Positions 57,877 to 64,000 of a DNA stretch of 64,000 nt are shown piece by piece (positions within the stretch are counted from its first letter, which is position 1; each line of letters begins with the position of its first letter). Under the pieces are notes generated by a model that had not been told where the DNA came from, made no database searches, and was given only the letters and a program-made list of their open reading frames with translations. The stretch comes from Methylobacterium sp. Leaf91 (GTDB taxonomy: Bacteria > Pseudomonadota > Alphaproteobacteria > Rhizobiales > Beijerinckiaceae): positions 2,504-66,503 of the forward strand of contig NZ_LMMP01000045.1 in the NCBI RefSeq assembly GCF_001422815.1, given 5' to 3'. Made by a program: the position numbers and the translations under genes.

Positions 57877-58316
57877 CCCGCTTGAGTGGCGAAATACGCG
57901 GGAAGCGCAAGGGCGCATGTCACCGCTGGTGACGCGATGCGCGGCAGAATGAGGGTTCCGCCCTCGCCGGCCACGGCCAAAGCGGCGGCTTCCGCCACCG
58001 ATCCGACCCCCCGGCTCGCCTCGATCCGGCCCGAGCGGGTGGGTACGCGCCCATCGACTGCGATCATCTCGGCGGGTGATAGTCCGACGGGCGCGAGGCC
58101 GAACACAGCGGCGGCCTCGACGATCGACGGTTCATTCGCGCGGTCTTCAGCGGTGGCGATCGCGCCGAGCCGGTCCGGCACATGGCCGCTTTCAGCAAGC
58201 GCGCGGTGGATCAGGGCGACGATCTCGTTGGGCATGGCGCCATGCCGGAAGCCGATGCCGGCTACGATGAGACGGGTTGCCCACGTATCTCGAAGGGCCG
58301 GATCATCGTCAGACAA
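57873..58316 (-). CDS. cobE: cobalamin biosynthesis protein CobE
   Basis: About 147 residues, start uncertain: the frame opens in a TTG at 58340 within a hairpin repeat, and a TTG at 58316 with GGAGG upstream is chosen. CbiG C-terminal/CobE domain: RLIVAGIGFRHGAMPNEIVALI, GAIATAEDRANEPSIVEAAA, FGLAPVGLSPAEM and GVGSVAEAAALAVAGEGG. CobE acts around ring contraction and acetaldehyde release in the pathway, its exact chemistry debated. Between cobL and cobM, as in other rhizobia. Confidence 0.85.
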   Translation of the reverse strand: MSDDDPALRDTWATRLIVAGIGFRHGAMPNEIVALIHRALAESGHVPDRLGAIATAEDRANEPSIVEAAAVFGLAPVGLSPAEMIAVDGRVPTRSGRIEASRGVGSVAEAAALAVAGEGGTLILPRIASPAVTCALALPAYFATQAG

Positions 58317-58379
58317 GTCGCGGGCCCCTCCTCCCCACAAGGGGGAGGGGAAGCGCGTCAGGCACCGCCCAGCCGCCCG
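58317..58379. repeat. short GC-rich hairpin repeat between cobE and cobL
   Basis: Contains CCCCTCCTCCCCACAAGGGGGAGGGG, a C-run/G-run hairpin like the fuller copy between cobK and cobJ. It occupies the spacer that would carry the cobE start and ribosome site. Confidence 0.5.
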
Positions 58380-59609
58380 TCACCGCTTCGTCCACACCCA
58401 TTGCGTCACCGGCATTGCGGCGCGCCAGCCGTGGAGATGGCCGACCGGGTCGGCATGGGCCACCGATAGCCGCTTCAGCTGTCCGCCGAGACGGGCGAAG
58501 GCGCCAAGCAGGACCGCCTCGCCCTCAAGGGTGACGACGTTGGCGACCAGCCGGCCCCCGGGCCTGAGGGCGTCGACGGCGTGGTCGAGCACGCCAAGCC
58601 GCGCTACGCCGCCGCCGATGAAGATCGCGTCCGGCCGCTCGAGCCCTTCCAGGGCGGCGGGCGCCTCGCCCTCGACCACGCGTAGGTCCGGTACACCGAG
58701 GCGGGCGGCGTTGCGGGCGATCCGCGCCGCACGGGCCGGGTTCGCCTCGATGGCCAGCGAGCGCAGGCTGGAACCGCGCAGCATCCACTCGATGGAGATC
58801 GAGCCGGCTCCGGCGCCGATGTCCCAGAGGCGCTGGCCGGCGCGGGGTCGCAGCGCGGCGAGGGTCACGGCGCGAATATCGGCCTTGGTGAGCTGGCCGT
58901 CATTCTCGAACCAGATATCGTCGAGGCCGGGGCTCAGGGAGACGATGCGCGCGTCGGCATCGGCCACCACCTCCACCGCCAGGGTGTTGAGCGGATCGAT
59001 CCCGGTGAGGGAGAACGCATCGGCCCTTGCTTCGAGGCGGCGCTCGCGCGGGCCACCCATGGCTTCGAGGACGACGAGGCGAGAGGCGCCGAAACCGCGG
59101 TCCGTGAGCAGGGCGGCGACGGCCTCCGGCGTCGTCTCGTCCCAGGTCAGGACGAGGAGGCGGGCGCCGGGCTGGAGGTGGGGTACGATCCGCTCCAATG
59201 CCCGCCCGTGCAGGGTGAGGCAGGTGGTCTCGGCCAGCGGCCAGCCGAGGCGCGCCGCCGCGAGGCTGAAGGCGGAGGGGTGGGGGAACACGCACATCTC
59301 GGCCGACGGCAGCAGCCGCGCGATCTCTGCGCCGATGCCGTAATGGAACGGGTCGCCGGTGGCGAGAATGCAGGTGGGCCGTCCGCGCCGAGCGAGGAGG
59401 CCGGGATAAGCGTCGGAGATCGGGCGCGGCCAGACCCGCGTCTCGGCCCTCAACGGTGCCCCGAGGGCGAAATGGCGGGCTCCGCCATAAATCACCTCCG
59501 CCCCGTCGAGGGCGGCTGCGGCGGTGGAGCTCAGGCCCGCCCGCCCATCCTCGCCGATCCCAACGATGGTGAGCCAGGGGGCGGTGCTCGACACGGGGGT
59601 GGCGCTCAT
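58380..59609 (-). CDS. cobL: precorrin-6Y C5,15-methyltransferase (decarboxylating)
   Basis: 409 residues from the ATG at 59609 (MSATPVSSTAPWLTIVGIG). Two-domain fusion: CbiE-like methylase at 12-205 (IVGIGEDGRAGLSSTA, LATGDPFHYGIGAEIARLL) and CbiT-like class I methyltransferase at 220-405 (TKADIRAVTLAAL, LWDIGAGAGSISIEWML, DAIFIGGG). It methylates C5 and C15 and removes the C12 acetate carboxyl. It diverges from cobK across 32 bases. Confidence 0.95.
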   Translation of the reverse strand: MSATPVSSTAPWLTIVGIGEDGRAGLSSTAAAALDGAEVIYGGARHFALGAPLRAETRVWPRPISDAYPGLLARRGRPTCILATGDPFHYGIGAEIARLLPSAEMCVFPHPSAFSLAAARLGWPLAETTCLTLHGRALERIVPHLQPGARLLVLTWDETTPEAVAALLTDRGFGASRLVVLEAMGGPRERRLEARADAFSLTGIDPLNTLAVEVVADADARIVSLSPGLDDIWFENDGQLTKADIRAVTLAALRPRAGQRLWDIGAGAGSISIEWMLRGSSLRSLAIEANPARAARIARNAARLGVPDLRVVEGEAPAALEGLERPDAIFIGGGVARLGVLDHAVDALRPGGRLVANVVTLEGEAVLLGAFARLGGQLKRLSVAHADPVGHLHGWRAAMPVTQWVWTKR

Positions 59610-59641
59610 GGACAAGGTTGCCGGATAGGGAGAGGGCGACG

Positions 59642-60379
59642 ATGCGAGTTCTGATCCTCGGCGGCACCACCGAGGCGAGCGCTCTGGTGAAGGGGCTCGA
59701 TCCGAGGATCGACGCCACCCTGTCGCTCGCCGGCCGCACCAGCGCGCCGAAGCGCGAACCGGTCCCCACCCGCATCGGCGGCTTCGGCGGCCCCGAGGGC
59801 CTGGCCGCGTGGATCGCCGAGAACCGGATCGAGACGGTGATCGACGCCACGCATCCGTTCGCGGCGCGGATCGGCCGCAACGCGGCGCTCGCCTGCGAGC
59901 GGACCGGTGTGGCGCTCCTCGCCATCCGCCGCCCGGCCTGGGAGCGTATTCAGGGGGACCGCTGGACCGAGGTCGAGACCATGGCGGAGGCCGCCCGCAC
60001 CCTCGGCGAGACGCCCCGGCGGGTGTTCCTGACGATCGGGCGCCTCGAAGTCGGTGCCTTCGCGACTGCTCCGCAGCACGATTACCTGGTCCGCGCCATT
60101 GAACCGATCGGCGATGCTCTGCCCGTGCCGCGCCTCACCGAGATCGCCGCGCGCGGTCCGTTCGACGAGGCGGCCGAAGCAGCCTTCCTCGCGGAGCGGC
60201 AAATCGAGGTCTTGGTCACCAAGAATTCCGGCGGTCCCGCCACCTACGGCAAGATCGCCGCCGCCCGCGCGCTCGACGTGCCAGTGGTGATCGTACGCCC
60301 GCCCGATAAGCCGGATGTCGACAGCGTGCCGGATGCCGAGGGTGCGTTGGCGTGGCTGCGGGAGCGCCTGGAAGCCTGA
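59642..60379 (+). CDS. cobK: precorrin-6A reductase
   Basis: 245 residues from the ATG at 59642 (MRVLILGGTTEASAL). CbiJ/CobK fold: Rossmann GGTTEASALVKGL at 7-19, SLAGRTSAP, TRIGGFGGPEGLAAWI, DATHPFAARI near 70-79, ERIQGDRW, RVFLTIGRLE and LVTKNSGGPATYGKIAAA. It reduces precorrin-6A with NADPH to dihydro-precorrin-6. The only plus-strand gene of the cluster. Confidence 0.95.
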   Translation: MRVLILGGTTEASALVKGLDPRIDATLSLAGRTSAPKREPVPTRIGGFGGPEGLAAWIAENRIETVIDATHPFAARIGRNAALACERTGVALLAIRRPAWERIQGDRWTEVETMAEAARTLGETPRRVFLTIGRLEVGAFATAPQHDYLVRAIEPIGDALPVPRLTEIAARGPFDEAAEAAFLAERQIEVLVTKNSGGPATYGKIAAARALDVPVVIVRPPDKPDVDSVPDAEGALAWLRERLEA

Positions 60380-60398
60380 GCGACCTTTGGCGCGCATC

Positions 60399-60526
60399 TC
60401 CTTCCCCCCTCCGCGGGGGAAGGTGGCCCGCGTAGCGGGTCGGATGAGGGGAAATCCATTTCCGGAGAGGTCGCACCCTCTCCCGCCTGCTCCGCAGGCA
60501 CCCTCCCCCGCAAAGGGGGGAGGGTC
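60399..60526. repeat. GC-rich hairpin repeat between converging cobK and cobJ
   Basis: Four stem-loops in a row: CTTCCCCC/GGGGGAAG (60401-60422), CCCGC/GCGGG (60428-60440), GCCTGC/GCAGGC (60485-60499) and CCCTCCCCC/GGGGGAGGG (60501-60524), with GGTCGGATGAGGGG between. I know this pattern as a frequent alphaproteobacterial intergenic repeat. It is in a convergent spacer and may serve as a transcription barrier. Confidence 0.7.
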
Positions 60527-60549
60527 TCCGTGTGGCCGACGTCCCGCCC

Positions 60550-61305
60550 TCACGCCGGCACGCTGCGCGGGGTGTAGACGAAGGGCGTCGCGTCACCGCG
60601 CGGGATCAGCCGGGTGGCGGAAGCGCCGATGATCACCATCGTCGCCATATCCGCCTTCGTCTCACGCGCCTGCGCCAGGGTGAGGATTCGGATCGCCTCG
60701 TCCGGGCGGGAGACCGCGCGGGCGAAGATGACCGGCGTCTCCGGTGCGCGGTGCTCGGCCGCCAGACCGAGCGCGGCCCCGAGCTGCCAGGGTCGGGCCG
60801 ACGAGATCGGGTTGTAGAGCGAGATCACGAAATCGGCCCGCAGCACCGCCTCCAACCGGGCGGTGATGACCTCCCAGGGCTTGAGGTTGTCGGACAGCGA
60901 CATCGCGCAGAAATCGCCGCCGAGGGGCGCGCCGAGGCGAGCGGCGGCCGCCAGCATCGCCGTTATGCCGGGCTCGACCGTGATGGCGAGGTGGCGCCAT
61001 GCCGGGTCGCCGGTCTCCACCGCCTCGAAGATCGCCGCCGCCATGGCGAAGACCCCCGGATCGCCGCCGGACACCACCGCGACCCGGCGGCCGGAGGCGG
61101 CGAGCCGGAGCGCGTGGCCGGCGCGGTCGATCTCGACGCGGTTATCGGTGGCATGTTTCGTCAGCCCCGGACGATCGGGCACGCGGGCGACGTAGGGGAT
61201 GTAGCCGATGAGGTCCTGCGCCTGCGCCAGGGCCTCGCTCGCCGCCTGGGTGAGGAGACGCGGATCGCCCGGCCCGAGGCCGACGACCGTGACGGAGCCG
61301 GTCAC
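60550..61305 (-). CDS. cobJ: precorrin-3B C17-methyltransferase
   Basis: 251 residues from the ATG at 61305 (MTGSVTVVGLGPGDPRLL). Tetrapyrrole methylase: VGLGPGDPRLLTQAASEAL, IGYIPYVARV, VVSGGDPGVFAMAAAIFEAV, VEPGITAMLAAAARLGAPLGGDF and SLSDNLKPWE, then FVISLYNPISSARP. It methylates C17 and drives ring contraction. Its start overlaps the cobI stop by 4 bases. Confidence 0.95.
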   Translation of the reverse strand: MTGSVTVVGLGPGDPRLLTQAASEALAQAQDLIGYIPYVARVPDRPGLTKHATDNRVEIDRAGHALRLAASGRRVAVVSGGDPGVFAMAAAIFEAVETGDPAWRHLAITVEPGITAMLAAAARLGAPLGGDFCAMSLSDNLKPWEVITARLEAVLRADFVISLYNPISSARPWQLGAALGLAAEHRAPETPVIFARAVSRPDEAIRILTLAQARETKADMATMVIIGASATRLIPRGDATPFVYTPRSVPA

Positions 61306-62096
61306 GGGCGGCGCCCCTCGCCGGGCACCAGAACCATCGAGAAGTAGGGGGCGTCGTCGTCCGGCTTCTCGGCCAGCGCGATCACCTTCTCGCCGGCCAT
61401 GGTGCCGCGTTCCACATAGACCGCGCGGTCGAGGAGGCCGGTCTCGGCCAGCGCCTTGCGCACCTTCGGCAGGTGGCGGCCGAGCTTCATGATGACGGCG
61501 GCGTCGGTGATGCGCAGGCGCTCCACCAGGGCGTCATGGCCCAGCGTCGCCGGTAGAATGGTCAGTACGTCGTCGCCCCAGGTGATCGGCGTTCCGGCCC
61601 TGGTCCAACAGCCCGACATGCCAGTGACGCCGGGTACGACTTCCACCGGGAAACGGTCCTTCAGACGGCGCCACAGATGCATGAACGAGCCGTAGAAGAA
61701 CGGGTCGCCCTCCGACAGGATCGCCACGTCCCTCCCGGCCCCGAGATGGTCGGCGATCCGCGTCGCCGCATCGTCGTAGAAGGACGCGAGGGCGGAGACG
61801 TACTCGCCATGCTCGGGGGGAAGCTCGGTGGTGTAGGGATAGACCAGCGGCATCTCGCGGGCCGGGTCGCGCATCACCGCGTCGGCGATAGTGCGGGAAT
61901 TGCCGCGCCGGCCCTTCTTGCAGAAATGCACCAGGACCGGCGCCTCGGCCAGGAGCTTCATGGCGCGGACGGTGAGATAATCCGGGTCGCCCGGCCCCAT
62001 CCCGACGCCGTAGAGCGTGCCGGTGGTGACCTGTCGCGGGATCTCGGTGACGTCCGCTGGCTCGGCGGGGGGAAGCCGCTCGCTCGAATCCATCAC
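61302..62096 (-). CDS. cobI: precorrin-2 C20-methyltransferase
   Basis: 264 residues; GTG at 62096 or ATG at 62093, both overlapping the cobH stop. An extra 25-residue N-terminus precedes the fold. GTLYGVGMGPGDPDYLTVRAMKLL begins the methylase, followed by HFCKKGRRGNSRTIAD, AILSEGDPFFYGSFMHLWRRL, VEVVPGVTGMSGCWTRAG and RAVYVERGTM. It adds the C20 methyl to precorrin-2, the entry step of the corrin branch. Overlaps cobJ by 4 bases. Confidence 0.95.
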   Translation of the reverse strand: MMDSSERLPPAEPADVTEIPRQVTTGTLYGVGMGPGDPDYLTVRAMKLLAEAPVLVHFCKKGRRGNSRTIADAVMRDPAREMPLVYPYTTELPPEHGEYVSALASFYDDAATRIADHLGAGRDVAILSEGDPFFYGSFMHLWRRLKDRFPVEVVPGVTGMSGCWTRAGTPITWGDDVLTILPATLGHDALVERLRITDAAVIMKLGRHLPKVRKALAETGLLDRAVYVERGTMAGEKVIALAEKPDDDAPYFSMVLVPGEGRRP

Positions 62097-62725
62097 TCGA
62101 TCTCGTTGGCGAGGGCGTTGATCGCGGAGGCGGTCATGGCGCTGCCGCCGCGCCTTCCATGAACGACGATGAAGGGCACCCGACCGTCGCGGGCGAGGGC
62201 CTCCTTCGATTCGGCGGCACCCACGAAGCCGACGGGGATACCGATGACCGCCGCCGGCGGGGCAACGCCTTCATCGAGCAGTTCGAGCAGCCGGAACAGG
62301 GCGGTCGGCGCGTTGCCGACGGCGACGATGCTGCCGGGAAGATGCTCGCGCCAGAGTTCCATGGCGGCGGCCGTGCGGGTCGTGTTCAGCTCGGCGGCGA
62401 GGCCGGGCACGCGAGGGTCGGTCAGGGTGCAGATCACCCGGTTGTCGGCGGGAAGGCGCGAGCGGGTGACACCGTCGGCGACCATGCGCACATCGCACAG
62501 GATCGGTGCTCCGGCTTTGAGCGCGGCCTCGCCGCTGGCGGCGAAATCCTCGGAGGCTTCCACGTCCTTGGGCAGGTCGGTCATGCCGCAGGCATGGATC
62601 ATCCGCACGACGACGCGTTCGGCGGTGCCGGAGAAGCGGGCGAGGTCGGCCTCGGCGCGGATCATGGCGAAGGATCGGGCGTAGATCGCCTGTCCGTCGC
62701 GCAGATAGTCGAGGCGCGAACTCAT
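62093..62725 (-). CDS. cobH: precorrin-8X methylmutase
   Basis: 210 residues. IYARSFAMIRAEADL, catalytic H44 in VVRMIHACGMTDL, APILCDVRMVADGVTR, TRTAAAMELW, VAVGNAPTALFRLLELL and GIPVGFVGAAESKEAL. It moves the C11 methyl to C12, giving hydrogenobyrinate. Stop overlaps cobI and start overlaps cobG by 4 bases, so cobG-cobH-cobI-cobJ is one transcript. Confidence 0.96.
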   Translation of the reverse strand: MSSRLDYLRDGQAIYARSFAMIRAEADLARFSGTAERVVVRMIHACGMTDLPKDVEASEDFAASGEAALKAGAPILCDVRMVADGVTRSRLPADNRVICTLTDPRVPGLAAELNTTRTAAAMELWREHLPGSIVAVGNAPTALFRLLELLDEGVAPPAAVIGIPVGFVGAAESKEALARDGRVPFIVVHGRRGGSAMTASAINALANEIE

Positions 62726-64000
62726 GGGGATGTCCTGAAAGCGTGGGCGAGGGTTTCGGGATAGGCTGGATCGGCCCTCCTTACGCGCTCCAGCGCCGCG
62801 TCGAAAGTGAGGAGGGTCGCCGGCAATGCATCGGGCCGGCCGTCGAGGACGATGCCATAGAGGCCATCGCGCCCGACCAGGGTGAGCGAAGCGGCGGCAG
62901 GATGGGCACAGCCCTTGGCGCAGCCGGAGACATGGGCCGACAGGCCTCGCGCCGAGAAGGCCTCGAAGGCGTCGGCCAGCCGTGCCGCGTCGATAAGCGT
63001 CGTCGTCGAGCCGGAAGTGCAGGCCGGCGCTCCCGGACAGGCGGCAACCGCCCGTCTCGGATCGTCCGGCTCCGTCAAGAAGCCTGCCGCCGCGAGGATG
63101 GGTCGCACCGCCTCCGCCGCCGCCGCGTTGGGGGCAACGAGCAGAAACCCCCTCGTCGGCGAGAGCCGCAGGGGCTCCATGCCGAGAATTTCGGTCGCAT
63201 CGGCGAGGGAGTCCAGGGCGTCCGCCGTGCAGCGGCCGAAGGGCGCGTCGAGCAGGATGCCGACGGGCGAAGCTTCGCTAGGGCGGGACTCGTGCTGCCC
63301 ACGAGCGTTGGTGAGATGTGAGTTCAGGGCAAGTAGGCCAGGGCGCGGTAGCGATGCGCCAGGAGGAGGCGCTGCGGAGCGCAAGCCTAAGCCGAGCGTC
63401 AGGCCGCTCCTATCTAGGGCGGATATATCTCGCATCCGGCGCTCACCGCTCCCGGCGAGCCGACGCAAGGCGGCGGCGAGGACAGAATGCACGCCGTCTG
63501 CCGGGACATGCCACCAAGCCGCGTCGCCTGCGAGTTGCAACACCAAGCCCTCCGCCGTGGCGACGAGATGGCAATCCGGCTGGGCCCCGCCGAGGCAGGC
63601 GCCGCACTCCGCCGCCTCGACGGCGACCAGCGCCTTGGGCGGCAGGCCCGGGATCGCCAACCCGATGGCCTCGATCGCCCCGGCCAGGGTCGGAATGTCG
63701 ATGGCCGTCGCTTCGAGGCCGGCGAGCGGCGCGGTCAGGGTGAGCCGCTGTGGCCCACCGTCGCTACGTACATCGTCTAGCGCGGCCGCGCCGAGGGCCT
63801 CCGCGAGCCCGCAGCGGGTAGCCTCGGTGACGCCCCGGACCTGCAAATTAGCCCGCGCCGTCACGTCGATATGGCCGTTGCCGAAGCGGCGCGCGCCTTC
63901 CGCCACCGCCCGCGCCTGCGCCGGCGTAAGGATGCCCAGTGGTGGATGCACGCGGGCAAGCAGCCCATCCCCTGTCGGCATCGGCCGGGCGAGGCTCGGG
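62722..64000 (-). CDS. cobG: precorrin-3B synthase, N-terminus cut by the window edge
   Basis: At least 426 residues; the frame is still open at position 64000 and the visible RPMPTGDGLLARVHPP is the usual stretch shortly after the true start. Sulfite/nitrite-reductase-like ferredoxin halves: ITPAQARAVAEGARRFGNGHIDVTARANLQVRGV, and the 4Fe-4S cysteines in AACPGAPAC and CAKGCAHP near 310-365. CobG is the oxygen-using monooxygenase that makes precorrin-3B, marking the aerobic, late-cobalt pathway. It begins the cobGHIJ run. Confidence 0.95.
   Translation of the reverse strand, partial: PSLARPMPTGDGLLARVHPPLGILTPAQARAVAEGARRFGNGHIDVTARANLQVRGVTEATRCGLAEALGAAALDDVRSDGGPQRLTLTAPLAGLEATAIDIPTLAGAIEAIGLAIPGLPPKALVAVEAAECGACLGGAQPDCHLVATAEGLVLQLAGDAAWWHVPADGVHSVLAAALRRLAGSGERRMRDISALDRSGLTLGLGLRSAAPPPGASLPRPGLLALNSHLTNARGQHESRPSEASPVGILLDAPFGRCTADALDSLADATEILGMEPLRLSPTRGFLLVAPNAAAAEAVRPILAAAGFLTEPDDPRRAVAACPGAPACTSGSTTTLIDAARLADAFEAFSARGLSAHVSGCAKGCAHPAAASLTLVGRDGLYGIVLDGRPDALPATLLTFDAALERVRRADPAYPETLAHAFRTSP

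Noticed and set aside
55769..64000. Cobalamin riboswitch in the cob cluster
   Set aside because: No B12-box-like sequence was seen upstream of cobL, cobK or cobB; the region upstream of cobG is outside the window.

Overview
The window looks like a chromosomal segment of a high-GC alphaproteobacterium of the Hyphomicrobiales, most likely Methylobacterium or a close relative. This is inferred from the families and their order: a DUF1465/RcdA gene facing rpmE, the rpmH-rnpA-yidC-engB string, BcsS- and ExoD-type envelope genes, a PutA without an N-terminal DNA-binding domain, and an aerobic (CobG-type) cobalamin cluster. No 16S rRNA is present, so the genus is an inference.

Positions 1 to about 6109 are the right end of a mobile region. 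An IS21-like terminus lies at the left edge. An AT-richer block follows, holding four consecutive plus-strand genes for exported, coiled-coil-rich proteins of unknown function (544-3913). A tyrosine integrase (4629-5906, minus) comes next, and the region ends in a 50-base 3' half of a tRNA-Thr(GGU), probably the displaced attachment site. From there the sequence is ordinary chromosome: argB, a MOSC protein, clpB, an AtoE-type transporter, an orphan RTX protein (16122-17129), then the minus-strand genes for L34, RNase P protein, YidC, EngB and a DUF423 protein. These are followed by rcdA facing rpmE, an ABC exporter, dnaE, an HxlR regulator divergent from a short-chain dehydrogenase, VanZ and MEKHLA proteins, putA, a ChaC-type enzyme, recO, parC and infA.

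From 40.7 to 55.8 kb lie small functional sets. These are a periplasmic binding protein; an XdhC/molybdopterin/MocA operon for molybdenum-cofactor maturation; a DUF2256-formyltransferase pair beside an SDR-photolyase pair whose product has the Fe-S cysteines of bacterial (6-4) photolyases; bcsS; exoD; a zinc importer (znuCB with a small membrane protein) divergent from zur across a candidate Zur site; a polyprenyl glycosylphosphotransferase; a heme-degrading-type monooxygenase; and an XRE regulator. The last 8 kb is a cobalamin cluster: cobB, cobM, cobE and cobL on the minus strand, cobK on the plus strand, then cobJ, cobI, cobH and a truncated cobG on the minus strand. Many of these genes overlap by 4 bases.

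Several non-coding elements stand out. There are two copies of a palindromic intergenic repeat of about 111 bp, one of which supplies the putA stop codon. A second GC-rich hairpin repeat lies between cobK and cobJ. Perfect-stem terminators separate converging genes, and a strong plus-strand terminator at 21533-21562 has no annotated gene in front of it. The least explained system is the four-gene secreted coiled-coil operon on the integrated island.
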